Of a DNA stretch of 64,000 nt, positions 21,101 through 32,400 are shown piece after piece. Within the stretch, counting starts at the first letter, position 1. Every line of letters starts with the position of its first letter. The notes beneath the pieces are model-generated. The model saw only the letters and a list, made by a program, of their open reading frames with translations, made no database searches and was not told the origin of the DNA. The position numbers and the translations under genes are program-made. Origin of the DNA: Telmatactis stephensoni (Eukaryota > Cnidaria > Anthozoa > Actiniaria > Isophelliidae); NCBI GenBank assembly GCA_029948255.1, contig JALIZF010001632.1:62001-126000 (forward strand), written 5' to 3'.

Positions 21101-24100
21101 ATTTGTACAATGTAGAAGGAAAATCTAGTTTGTTTATTAATGAACTGTTAAAGATTTGGCATTCAAGAGAGATTTGTATCAAGAAACCCTGTAAATTTGT
21201 CACAAAAGGCCCTATTTATGAAGGAGAAGCTCTTAAAGAATTAAGAAATACATTTTTGGAATTTCAAATACAACATGTAAAAATACATTGGACACCATCT
21301 TTTGTGGTCACAGTGATGCAGGGGCATATCCAGGGGGGTCCCAGGGTGCCCATGACCCCCTTTGAAAACAAAAAGATGATAGAAATAAAAGAATCTGACT
21401 GGAGAAAGATTGAGAAATTGGAAGTGTGACCCCCCTTTGGTGGAAAATGGAAAGTGTGACCCCCCCTTTGAAATATTCTGGATACGCCCCTGTGATGTCA
21501 CTGAGAATATTTCCAGATTCACAATATTTTCAATTGCCTTTTTTGCAGGGCAGATTTGTTTGATGAAGACACTATCCAGCCATACTTGGATTACAGTCCA
21601 CCATGGAATGACAAATATAATGACTTGCAAAAACACAGTGAGGTGTGCAGATTTCAAGTCATTTTAAGCCTTCACACTACATGTAACTCACTGTTTCACA
21701 AAATAGCAATCTCCCTGTTCTGAAGGTTTATCAGATTTTTTCCCCAGAAATTTCTTCTGCATTTTTGGGCAAGATACATTTATATCAAAGAAACCTTACT
21801 TACAACTGTAGGATGAACATTATGCAAAACATTCAGTGCCATCATTAATGCACTATATATAGTTATATCTGTTAGGAATTATATAATAATTTTATTGGTA
21901 TGATTACACTTACACACACATAGATGATGTCATAGAATCTTACACGCACTCTGATAGGTTGATATATCTTGAGGTATATTATATAAAACAAATATATTTC
22001 ATTTTTCGGTGGATCTGTGCTCTAATAGATGCAATGAAGATGCCAAAATATTGACCGAATCAAAATATGGCAGCAAATTTGACTAACTATTGTTCTGAAC
22101 TGACTAGCCTTGAGTTCACATGGAAACACAAAAGCGTTTTCACATGAATGAGAGGCTAGTCAGTATAAAACAATAGTTATTCAAATTTGCCGCCATATTT
22201 CGATTCGGTGTATGGTGAGAACAACAGTCGTCTTGTGGTGTGACTGTTGTTCTTACCACATTTTGACATCTTCTGTGCATCTGTTAGAGTAAGACCCATG
22301 GAAAAATGGAATATTTTTGCTAAGTATTCCTCTAATTTAATTATTTCCAGATGCAAACAAAAGAAGAACATTCACATCCAAGGTACTGCACTGATGTAGA
22401 AATTCATATTCCCAGATAATATTCATAATCTTTATAAATGATTTCCCCCTTCTGCTAAATAAAAAGCTAAAATAAATAATGTTGGTTATATAACATCTTT
22501 TATTACTTTAGCAATGAATATGGGGTGCCTCAAGACAACACTTCATCAGGTATTTTGTAATTTTGTAATTTATAGGTCTTTTCCAAATGTATGTCACAAA
22601 TATATGAATACATTGTAAATGAGGAGCTTACAACAAGGACTCAGTAATGTACTGCTCATTAGTAGTACTTGTCTTTTTACTAGTGACATAAGCATAAGCA
22701 CAAGCAACATACACAAACTCAGTAATGTACTGCTCACTAGCAGTGCTTGTCTCTTCACTAGTGACATAAGCATAAGCACAAGCAACATACACAGACTCAG
22801 TAATGTACTGCTCATTAGTAGTACTTGTCTTTTTACTAGTGACATAAGCATAAGCACAAGCAACATACACAAACTCAGTAATGTACTGCTCACTAGCAGT
22901 GCTTGTCTCTTCACTAGTGACATAAGCATAAGCACAAGCAACATACACAGACTCAGTAATGTACTGCTCATTAGTAGTACTTGTCTTTTTACTAGTGACA
23001 TAAGCATAAGCACAAGCAACATACACAGACTCAGTAATGTACTGGTCATTAGCAGTGCTTGTCTTTTTACTAGTGACATAAGCATAAGCACAAGCAACAT
23101 ACACAGACTCAGTAATGTACTGCTCATTAGCAGTAATTGTCTGTTTTTCATATTTCTGTAATAAATGTGATATTGAATCTGCATATGTTACAGGAATCCC
23201 CCCCCCCCCCCCCCCCGGGGCTAGTGTTAACCAGGTTTAAATTAGTGATTCTTAGAATTTCAAGTGAAATTCAAATTAACTTGTGTTTCCTGTAAGATCC
23301 TGACAGAAATAGATTTTGGTGAGTAATCTCCTATCAGTGATTGTTTCACATGTGATTAATGAGCTTTTATCAGGTATTTTTAAATTCGTAAAACAGAAAA
23401 AGAATTACCATAGCTGGAAAGAGCATGTTAAAATTATTAGCAAGACAGTGAAGTTTGAAGGAATTAAATCCAAAACTCGCGAAAATATGAATTTTTGAAA
23501 AGTGTGAATTTGTAAGAAAACCTTTGCTGGTAGGCATCTCTTGCCTACCAGCGAATGTTTTCATACAAAATTTCGATTTTGGAAAATCCATATCTTCGTG
23601 AGTTTGAAAGTTACTTCATTCAAACTTCACAGTTTTACTAATTTTGACGTGCCCTTTCCAGCTATGGCAATTATATTTCTGTATGGTGACTTTTGGAATT
23701 ATATGATAAAAGCTCATTCTGTGCTTCTTTTTACAGTCATATTTACAGAAAAAGAAAAAGACAAACTAAGGAATTTACCCAACAAAGAATGTATCCTGAA
23801 ACCTAATTTTGCAAAGCATTTTTTCCTTGCTGACTCATTGATACATGTAGGCATATAAAAACTTTTAAGTCTCTGTGGGATTTAAAGTGGCTCTGTACAT
23901 CTAATATGGAAGCTTGGATTTCCATGGTAACTTATTTTAATCAGTGAACCTTAACTCATAATAAAGATTTACTAGATGAGCAAGTAGAACAGAGCCTGTT
24001 ACTGGGGCTTGTTGATATTATCTTTGCATATGCTTACAACTATCGCACAACGGAAGGAGAAAACACAGTATGTACTTGATGTCTTCATTAGTCAAACACA

Positions 24101-27100
24101 TTTTATGTGAATACAAAAGCCTTCGCAGCCACTTTGTATTGTTTCACTCACATTATGCTTTCACAACTAAAACCTTGAAACATGATAAAGCTGTGTTTAG
24201 ATTAAAGTGTTTGAATGAGGTTGAACATAAAAATGTTGAAACAATGCCAAATATTTCTTCGTCATTGTTTAAACATATACTAAAGTAAACCTTAGGCAAT
24301 GCATAAGTCTATACACAGCTCAAATTGGCTGCAAAGTGGGACAATGCAAAAATATTCAAGTTTCGAGTGTTGTATCATACATTTGATTAAGCTTGCAAGT
24401 CATCTCTGTCCTTTCGCTCGTTCATTCATTCATCCACCTATTCTTTTATTCCTTTTTTTCCTTTCTTCATTCTTTATTCGTTTGTTTGTTCGTTCATTTG
24501 TTCGTTCATTTATTCATTCATCATTTCTTTCATTAATTCATTCGTCTTTTGGTTTATTTGATCGTTTCTTTGTTCGTTCGTTCGTTTATTCTTCCATTCA
24601 TTCATTCATCCATCCATCCATCCATCCATCCATTCATTCATTCATTCATTCATTCATTCATTCATTCATTCATTCATTCATTCATTCATTCATTCATCCA
24701 TTCATTAATTCATTTGTCCTTTGATTGATTCGTTCGTTCCTTCGTGTCTTCATTCGTTTATCCTTTCGTTCATTCTTTCATTGTAGGTCGAGTCAGCGTG
24801 GACCATAAACAAATTAAGCTCAACCCTTTGTTATTTTGAGGTGAGAAACAAAAAAAAATAGTCTCTTTCCTTTCCCTCTCGATGTCTGTCATCTTTCGTC
24901 GCCCCCTTTAGCCTTCTTCACTTACTCTTCACATCACTAATGTGATCTCCCTCTCTAGACCCACTAGGATTCTAGACTGCGAGAAGCCACACTTTCCACT
25001 CCAGAATCAGTAAAGAGTTTTTAGAATACATGGACGCCCACATTTCCCGCTTGTCCATGTATTCTAAAAACTCGTCTTTACTGAATCTGGCGAGAAAAGT
25101 GGAAGTGATATTTTCATAAATATTGACGGTGCCATTGGCATACAAACTGATGTTGCCTCCTTGTTATTGCTATTGGAATCTTGTTTGTTCATCGCTTGAT
25201 AATTTACTCTCTAGGCCTTTAAAAACAAATTACATCATTACGGCACGTTGCAGAGGTTGTCAAGGCTACACTATATATTCCAGTGGAATCTTCTTTGTTG
25301 CTCACTGCTTTACATACAGAATAGGGCTATTTATACGATCGAAAATAAGACGCGTCTTATCTAAGGAGTGACTTAAATAACGCACGAACCTCTTTGTGTA
25401 TTGGCACTCTCAATCTAAGGCACGCCTTATCAGGAACAGCGTTGTGAGCTCTTCCCGATAGGGCTGGAATAGGGCGTGTCAAGTGGCGTTTGTACTGAGA
25501 GGATCACGTCTTTTTCAAGACGATGTTGTAACTTGCTTTATTGGCATGACCTATTATATTACAGGAACTGTTAAAGCATATACTTGACATTGTAGAGAGG
25601 TAGCCATTGTAGAGAGGTGGCCATTATAGAGAGGTGGTCGTTGTACAGAGGTGGTCATTGTGGAGAGGTGGTCATTTTACAGAGGTGGTCATTGTACAGA
25701 GGTGGTCATTGTACAGAGGTGGTCATTGTACAGAGGTGGCCATTATAGAGAGGTGGTCGTTGTACAGAGGTGGTCATTGTTGTTGTAGCTTGCTTTATTT
25801 GCATGACTTATTTGATTACAAGTATTGCAAAAGCTAATTTTTAACATTAACAAGGCTAAATATATCAAATGAATATTATAAAAAAATTACAATAGTACGA
25901 ATGATATATAATATATAATATATAAATATAACATATAATATATAATATATCATGAAACGGTTATATATAGTCACTTATTATTAACTGCATCTCTCATTTC
26001 AAAACATTTAGATATAAATTTTGACGTGTAAAATATTTCAGATTCATTGATGGAATTCATTAAATTATACAAAACATTTTGAGGTTCTTTGTCAATAAAA
26101 GAATCAGAGGTGGTCATTGTACAGAGGTGGTCATTGTACAGAGGTGGTCATTGTACAGAGGTGGTCATTGTACAGAGGTGGTCATTGTACAGAGGTGGTC
26201 ATTGTAGAGAGATGGTCGTTGTAGACAGGTGGCCATTTTAGAGAGATGGTTATTAATAATAATAATATTAATGATGATGATGATGATGATGATGATGATA
26301 ATAATAATAAATCTTTATTTAATGAGGATATAATATATTATTACCGGTGACCCGGTAGTTTACATAATGGCCCTCCATTACTGTAGAGATGGCCATTAAT
26401 GGAGGTTAACTGTACGTTTACAAACATGAATAACGTTATTACCACGTTTTACCTTAGTTATCCCCTATCACATTTGGGATCTCACTGTACACTTTCTTAC
26501 TCTCCTATTGACTGCATTATATATTTATATTGAACGAACGTTCTGTTTCTCACTGCTTTATAATTCATTCTCCAGACTTTCACAAATATAAATGATGTTA
26601 TTGTCGCGTGTTGTCGACGTTGCCTTGGTTTCCCTCTATATCGTCATTGGAATCTCATGCAGTGCGTTCTAGAAGACACAAAAAGGATATTTGCTTTGGG
26701 TAAAGATATTATTACTGTTTAGGAGCAAGGATGGCACAGTTGGTTAGTGCGCGGCCTTCGGTGCGAGAGGTCCCTAGTTCAATCCCCAGTCCTGACCTCG
26801 CATCCTTGTTTTGACTTCTTTCCTTTCCGTGTAGCTTTAATTAGCTTTAAATACCCTTAAAACGGAGCATTGATGGAGAGAGGGGGGTAAAATGAGCGCA
26901 CCGTCGGCTTCCTGGAAGATTAGCTCAGCTAAAGGAACTACCGACGTTAAACAAGGTCCTTTACCTTTTTTTTAGATCCTTCCACACGAGTTAATATTCT
27001 ATGACGAGTGGATTTGCTTCATCCAAACCAGCACATTTCATTTGAGAAGTGAATTTGTTATAATTATATGAAATTTGATCAAATTTTCTCATCCAGACGA

Positions 27101-29410
27101 GTAAACAATATTTGTTAAAGAAAATTTGCTAGTGTAAAGGGCCTTGTTGTCGTCGTTATTGCTGTTGTCGTTATTGCTGTTGTCGTTTACAACGAGTGCC
27201 GTTGTTGTTGCTGTTGTATTGTCATTACAATGAGTGTTGTTGTTACTGTTGTATTGTCGTTACAACGAGTGTTGTTGTTGCTGTTGTATTGTTTTCATTA
27301 CAACGAGTGTTGTTGTTGCTGTTGTATTGTTTTCATTACAATGAGTGTTGTTGTTGCTGTTGTATTGTTGTCGTTACAACGAGTGTTGTTGTTGCTGTTG
27401 TATTTGTTGTTGCTGTTTTTGTTGTTGTTGCTGTTGCTGTTGTATTGTTGTTGTTTTCATTACAATGAGTGTTGTTGTTGTCGTCGTTACAATTGAATTT
27501 GAAAGTACAAAACATTTTCAGTTTTCACTGTATTCCCAATGTAACATTGTACATATTAATCAAATGTTTCCTTTTTCCGTTCTGATCGCATTTCTCGTTT
27601 CTGTTTTTTTTTTGTTTTCACTCACTATTTTGTTCGTCCGTCCGTCCGTCCGTTTGCGTTTGTTCGTTTGCTTGCCTATATGTCTCAGTTTCTGTCTGTT
27701 TGTTTGTTTGTTTGTTTTACATACGATATTTTATTGCTGCAGGTTCTTACATGTATGCCCTTGCAGTGAAACCACGTCTAGATGCATCACGCAAACGAGC
27801 CAAGTTCGTTTGGCTTTCTTTTCTAACATTTTATATTCCAATTTCTTTTCAAAGGAAGACGAAGGCTGTTAAAATGCCTTCTAGAAATCCACGACCTATT
27901 CAACGATGATGACCCAAGGTTTATTTTGAATGATTTGTACATGACGGACTATTGTGTTTGGATACAGAAAATAAGGTAGATCTCCAGCATTGTTTATCAG
28001 TTATCTAGAAATAGAAAACCTAGGAAACTCCAATTGCAAACATTTATAGCTAATTCAATTAACGTCGCTGAAAAAAGCCGAAAGCCTAAAGCTTTGAGAG
28101 CGGAATCATGAAAAAATTTTATCACCGTGACATCATTACAATAAGAAACTCACTGTTAATGTTTGCAAATTCTACAACTTGGACACATATTCCTTAATTT
28201 CTCAGATAGCCTACAGCGAAGTTTGTCAGTGAACAAAAGATAGTTGAAAGGTTTTAGCCTTTAGGCTTTTTTCAGCGACAACGTTAATTGAAATAGCTAT
28301 ATTTTTCAAGATTAACTAAAAAACTTCAAGTGGTTGAGTAACAGATCACGCCGTTCATCTTTATCTCTTTATTAAAATACCTTTTTATCTTTCAGTGGTA
28401 AGAAGCTGAAATCTCTGGCTAAGACTCTACAAAAGGTAAGACTTTCTACGATAATAAATGAATGGAAACCTGAAATACTGTATATAAAGTACTTATAGTT
28501 CTGACGTTTCTTGCTTTGGCACTGCGTTTACTCCGACGAAGAGCAAAGGCTCACAACGTCAGTAAGTACACTGCAAAAACGCGTGAGTAAATTTACTCAA
28601 AAGCTTGAGTAAATCGGTGTATCCACAGTAACTCGCTTATCCGAGTAAATTTACTCAGTTATTTGAGTATACTCAAATAACTGAGTAACTGCGTACACAC
28701 TTTACTCAAATATAAATAGTAAATGTACTCGGATAAGTGAGTTACAGTGGATGCATCGATTTACTCAAGTTTTTGAGTGAATTTACTCGCGCGTTTTTGC
28801 AGTATACTCTTTTAATATGATGTTTTTATTCATTCCTAACTGCAACTTTATACACCGATGCAGTCACAACTAGTTCACTTGTAGTTTTGTTTGTTTGACT
28901 GTACAGCACATGTACGAAAACGCGTCTGCAGACTAGAAATTGCCACCAAACCAGGCATTATTTTTTTTCAGAAGCCTACCGTTTTTTTCGTCAAAATAGG
29001 TCGCACTGCACAAAAAAGATATCGGCTGGCAGTTAGAAGACTTAGAAAAAGCTGCTAAGATAGTTGCTGAGGAAGAAAACACTAAAGGTGAAGAAGACAC
29101 AGATTCTAGTGACGAGGAGAGCGAAGACACAGACTCGGACACTGAAGAGGAAAGCGAAGAGCATGAGTTAGAAATTAAAATAGGAAACTTGAGTTTATCC
29201 ATCCATAACGAAAGTGGAAAAACGGATTTAACTGGAAATGATAAAACTGCGGAGAGTAAAGACACAAACTCAGACACTGAAGAAGAGCAAGAGCAAGAGT
29301 TAGAAATCAAAATAGGAAACTTGAGTTTGGCCACTGATAATGGAAGTGGGAAAACGGATTCGAACGGAAATGATAAAATTGTGGTTCTAAATTCAACTTC
29401 TACATCTTGA
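18122..29410 (+). CDS. SHQ1: SHQ1, H/ACA ribonucleoprotein assembly factor
   Basis: Seventeen exons: 18122-18196, 18622-18689, 18859-18923, 19028-19156, 19535-19620, 20253-20336, 20967-21079, 21549-21642, 22351-22382, 22512-22549, 23737-23790, 23976-24067, 24787-24840, 26576-26699, 27855-27975, 28396-28435, 29000-29410. The 1680 nt keep one frame and give 559 residues; human SHQ1 has 577. Residues 1 to ~90 are the CS (p23-like) domain, opening [14 protein letters not shown] with KPYFLRLNLPG. Residues ~140-415 are the helical SHQ1 domain ([42 protein letters not shown]). SHQ1 is known to hold dyskerin/NAP57 before H/ACA RNP assembly, in nucleoplasm and cytosol. Residues 424-559 form an acidic tail containing a tandem duplication. 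Exons 9-10 match the poorly conserved human linker and are the least certain. Intron 11 looks U12-type. Introns are full of MITEs, one SINE and minisatellites. Confidence 0.95.
18399..18544. repeat. short pogo/Tigger-like MITE
   Basis: Termini CAGTAGAATCCCGATTTATC and its complement ...GGGATTCTACTG. CAGTA-type ends resemble pogo/Tigger elements. In intron 1 of SHQ1. Confidence 0.7.
19770..20195. repeat. CCACTTCCCAACCACTTA minisatellite
   Basis: Irregular tandem array with units of about 10-21 bp (CCACTTCCCAACCACTTATC). It resembles the array at 16745-17070, and a short related stretch occurs at about 57108-57150. It ends about 55 bp before SHQ1 exon 6. Confidence 0.85.
20480..20720. repeat. 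dispersed repeat family (CTCTGATTGGTTGAAAT)
   Basis: Contains ATTACAGTACACATGCACAGATGATG, a TGCTCTGATTGGTTGAAATATT core and CTAATAGATGCATGCACAG. Related copies are at about 21880-22300 and 61395-61640. Confidence 0.6.
21319..21492. repeat. MITE with CAGGGGCRTATCCAG ends
   Basis: Ends CAGGGGCATATCCAG and CTGGATACGCCCCTG are inverted copies, with a candidate 5 bp duplication TGATG on both sides. The interior carries GTGACCCCCCTTTG repeats. In intron 7 of SHQ1. Confidence 0.75.
21880..22300. repeat. dispersed repeat copy 2 with a nested foldback
   Basis: Same family as 20480-20720. The part at about 22055-22205 is palindromic (ATCAAAATATGGCAGCAAAT against its inverted copy; GACTAGCCT/AGGCTAGTC). 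Confidence 0.6.
22640..23140. repeat. 78 bp minisatellite, about 6.4 copies
   Basis: The unit contains AGTGACATAAGCATAAGCAC and ACTCAGTAATGTACTGCTCA, with two alternating variants (..TTAGTAGTACTTGTCTTTTT.. and ..CTAGCAGTGCTTGTCTCTTC..). Because 78 is a multiple of three, open frames run through it in several frames on both strands; they are not genes. In SHQ1 intron 10. Confidence 0.95.
23195..23216. repeat. C homopolymer tract
   Basis: A run of about 21 cytosines followed by GGGG, in SHQ1 intron 10. Confidence 0.85.
23791..23975 (+). other. predicted U12-type (minor spliceosome) intron in SHQ1
   Basis: The donor is GTATCCTGA (U12 consensus RTATCCTTT) and GAACCTTAACTC (about 947-958 past 23000) matches the U12 branch-point consensus TCCTTAAC, with the branch A about 21 nt before the AG. 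No ordinary U2 donor keeps the frame here. Splicing restores the family sequence Asn-Lys-(Ser/Glu)-Tyr. Confidence 0.7.
24415..24785. repeat. TTCA/TTCG tetranucleotide microsatellite
   Basis: Imperfect (ATTC)n/(TTCG)n becoming a pure ATTC array at about 24628-24695, with CATC units before it. It ends at the acceptor of SHQ1 exon 13 (24787). The Phe/Ile/His/Ser-rich open frame through it is an artefact. Confidence 0.95.
24985..25115. repeat. foldback element
   Basis: CAGTAAAGAGTTTTTAGAATACATGGAC is inverted at about 25052-25085 around a short loop. In SHQ1 intron 13. Confidence 0.75.
25590..25785. repeat. 18 bp satellite array A (AGAGGTGGTCATTGTACA)
   Basis: About ten tandem units of AGAGGTGGTCATTGTACA and variants with GTAGAG or CCATT. 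18 bp is a multiple of three, so a Gly/His/Trp-rich open frame is produced by chance. Confidence 0.95.
26105..26420. repeat. 18 bp satellite array B, microsatellite and pogo-like end
   Basis: Eight units of the 18 bp repeat (to about 26250), a GAT/AAT microsatellite (26258-26310), then GAGATGGCCATTAATGGAGG followed by TTAACTG, which reads like a pogo/Tigger terminus whose sub-terminal sequence resembles the 18 bp unit. Confidence 0.7.
26722..26970 (+). mobile_element. tRNA-derived SINE, family 2, copy 2
   Basis: Same head, boxes A and B and body as 13151-13400, followed by a T-rich tail. It lies in intron 14 of SHQ1, about 20 bp after the exon 14 donor. Confidence 0.85.
27140..27495. repeat. 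GTTGTTGCTGTT-rich tandem repeat
   Basis: Units of about 36-42 bp with ACAACGAGTGTTGTTGTTGC and TGTATTGTT. It produces artefactual Leu/Val/Cys-rich open frames. In intron 14 of SHQ1. Confidence 0.9.
28569..28803. repeat. palindromic MITE with CACTGCAAAAACGCG ends
   Basis: A 235 bp foldback element starting CACTGCAAAAACGCG and ending CGCGTTTTTGCAGTA. The interior is dense in GAGTAAATTTACTC palindromes. In the last intron of SHQ1. Confidence 0.85.
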
Positions 29411-32400
29411 CTCGAATTCCGTACCCTGTGTACATAGTAGCTGGTAGTCTCCCTCGCAGCCGTGTTTAGCCTCGTCACGCAACGCTAAGCACGGCTGCGA
29501 GGGAGACTACGTAGCTGGTGATACTACTGTGGAAATAGAGGCCAACGCCAGATGCCCTACACAGGCTACGAGCCGGTTCGAGATTCTTTCTCTCTCTTTA
29601 ATGACTATGAATTTCAAGGACAGTCAATAGGCAATATTAGTATTCACTGTGGCAAGCATAATAAAGATCGAAGTTCATACAAACCGAACAAAAAATATAT
29701 GGTATCACTGCAAAAATAAGAATGTTTTGAGATTATTTAATTATAAAAATAGGTACTCTATGAGTACATGTGGCTACTCACTATTGTATGAAAAGGCTAC
29801 TCACTATTGTATGAAAATTTATTTGAAACTTTGAGTTATTACATTATTGAATAGCTGATTATCACGGCGTAAATATCGTAAAAGTTGAATGAAACTATAG
29901 AACCTTTCATTTGATTGTTTAATAGAAAAGACAAATGAAAGCTGTCATAAAAAATAGAGGTAAATTTTCTGAAATTTGACATCACATACATTTAGTGTCG
30001 GTTATACATCAGCATTACGAAGTGAAGGCGAAAATTCTTTGTTTGAGTTTTCATTGGTTCCGAAGTTTATACATTGTTAAGAGCGATGAAGAGCAATATC
30101 GTGTCTGCTGACTGGCTCCGAAGTCTATACATGGAGCACTTTTGGGTTTCCTGTGGAGTTACGCACAGACTTACACTATAGCTACACGATGGCATAGTGG
30201 CTCTCGCCTAGGCGAGTAGCCACAAAAATGGTGAATCTCTATTGCTGTGCTTAGGGATGTTCCAACAACGTACTGAAGCAAAAGAAATTGCCAAAATGAT
30301 TGAGCTAGGAAATCAACCAGTGGCGGAAAACATTATTATGGACAGTAATGAAAGTAAATTACTTTCGACTGTCATTCAGTAATGGTTCGAGTAAGAGAAA
30401 GCTGAGGCAACTTCCTATTGTTCTGCGCCAATTTCAACTTCCCTACATAAGAATGTCTTGGTTATCAGACTGACAATATTTTAATCTATGTTTGACATAT
30501 TTTCAAAATAAAGTGTGCAAAAACCCCATTTTGAAACACAGTTTCTTTTGTACTAAAAGATTTCGTCCAATCATAAGCGCGCCCAACAATAGCCAAGAGA
30601 CGCTTCCAATTTACCATGTTCCCCACAAACATTTTGCTATACTAGAACTCAAGAAAGCCGCATGAAGAAGAAATCAGACATTAAACAAGTAAAATAAAAA
30701 ATGCGCAAAGTTGTAGTTATGGCAGATTTTCATGTTTCAACAATGGAAATGGACCAGCCTAGTCCCCAGGCTATCCCGTCTCTCGTTTTAAAACGTGACG
30801 TCACAGCGACTCCAAATGGACTGCTTAATATCGCAATTAACGCCTTTCTACATTTGTCATTTGCTTGCCTATACTCCTACTCGGACCACTACTAAAGTTA
30901 CAGACGCTATGAACCGTCATATCATGACAGTGTCAGCAAGCGAACATGGCAACGTCGTAGTTGTGCTGAGATAAAATTGATATTTTCCATTCTTCCCTAT
31001 AACATTATTAGTTCTTAAGTCACAAGTGTGTACCAGCTTTACCGGAAATGTACTCAATTTCAATTTTAATTTATCACAATACTAATCAAATCAACTATAA
31101 TTCCCGTCAAGCTGGTACATACTTGTGACATAAGAACTTATAACGTCATAACGAGGAAAGGAAAAGATTAGTTGAATTTCAGTGGAATGGTGATCTCGCG
31201 CGAGCTATATTTTGACCCGAAGTTACTTGGGTACCTTATTACGTTGATTGTTTTACTCTCCCCCCCCTCCCCTCATGCTTCCTCGCAAACTACACTTGGC
31301 TCTTTCATTCTGTATCCAACATACAAGTATCAGCCTCCTCCCTCAATATCAGAGTATGGGAGACAGAACATACGGTACGTAATCGAAATATGCGTAGTTA
31401 CGCAAGATTTGCACTGCAACCTCCCTCGGCAGGATAAAAATCTCGCACCAGATATAAAAAAAAATCAATCATGCAATCAATCAATCAATCAATATTTTTA
31501 CAACACTTGATACTAATCTCACGATCTGATTGGTTGATTAGAGTGTGTCAATAAGAGGACAGACACACTGCTGACGCGTTTCGGTGAGCGCGCTCGTTCT
31601 GTTGCCCCATTTGCAAAGATTTTTTAACTTTTATCTCAAATAATTGTTGTTAAAAACGAATTGAAGATGGTTTTGAGTTGTCTGTCCTCTTATTGACACA
31701 CTCTTGACACCATAAAATGGCGCTCGTGATTCCACTTGAGTTTTGAACATTTTATGACGTCAAGAGTGTGTCAATAAGAGGACATGCAGACAACTCAAAA
31801 CCATCTTCGGCAATTTGTTAAGTATATAGTTAATCGATATATGATAGGCCACGTTCGATGTATCAACATTCTAGCATGATAAGAGGCTTTCTGGAATAAA
31901 ATTATCGAAATACCACCAAACCATAAGAGAGTAAGTGGATATGATGGTATAAATTCAGTTTTGGTGGTGAACAAACTAATAATTTTCAACCAAAATTCTG
32001 AAATAATTAAATATCCCAGTGGGAACGAACGTCATTTATATGGTACATTGGTTTATTCCAAGAGACCATAATACTAAGAGAGCGAAGCTCAGTATTGATG
32101 TCTGTACCATGTTCGTGGCGGCTAAGGCTATTTTTAGTAACTTCGCCATCGCGCGCACAAGGCTCTTAGACAATAGAATTCAAACGGTCCCGTCCGCGCG
32201 CACGTCAAAAATCAAATTCTATTGGTGGAGGGACTTGCGCGCACGATGGCGAAGTTACTAAAAATAGCCTTAGCCGCCACGAACATGGCACAGACATCAA
32301 TACTGAGTTTCGCTCTCTTAGTATTATGGTCTCTTGTTTATTCCTAACACTAAATGCAATTGGTAATCATATTTTTGTATCTAGAAGAATAGCCCGAGTA

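Noticed and set aside
22594..23184. Long repetitive open frames on both strands
   Set aside because: They come from a 78 bp tandem repeat in an SHQ1 intron; the period is a multiple of three, so frames stay open by chance.
23297..23318. A 22 nt micro-exon of SHQ1 between exons 10 and 11
   Set aside because: It has plausible splice sites but including it shifts the frame into exon 11 (23737-23790); skipping it keeps the frame.
23791..23858. Extension of SHQ1 exon 11 to the stop at 23858
   Set aside because: The extra residues do not resemble SHQ1, and the next conserved exon is reached in frame only from the GTATCC donor at 23791.
24299..24724. Open frame rich in Phe, Ile, His and Ser
   Set aside because: It is translated ATTC/TTCG microsatellite inside an SHQ1 intron.
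27196..27872. Leu/Val/Cys-rich open frames resembling membrane proteins
   Set aside because: They are translated GTTGTTGCT repeat; only the last part (from 27855) is a real SHQ1 exon, in another frame.
28933..29478. Minus-strand Ser/Val/Leu-rich 181-codon frame
   Set aside because: It is the antisense shadow of the acidic last exon of SHQ1.
30701..30895. 64-codon frame near 30.7 kb
   Set aside because: It overlaps the CCTAGTCCCCAGGC repeat that recurs at 33286-33369 and has no homology signal.
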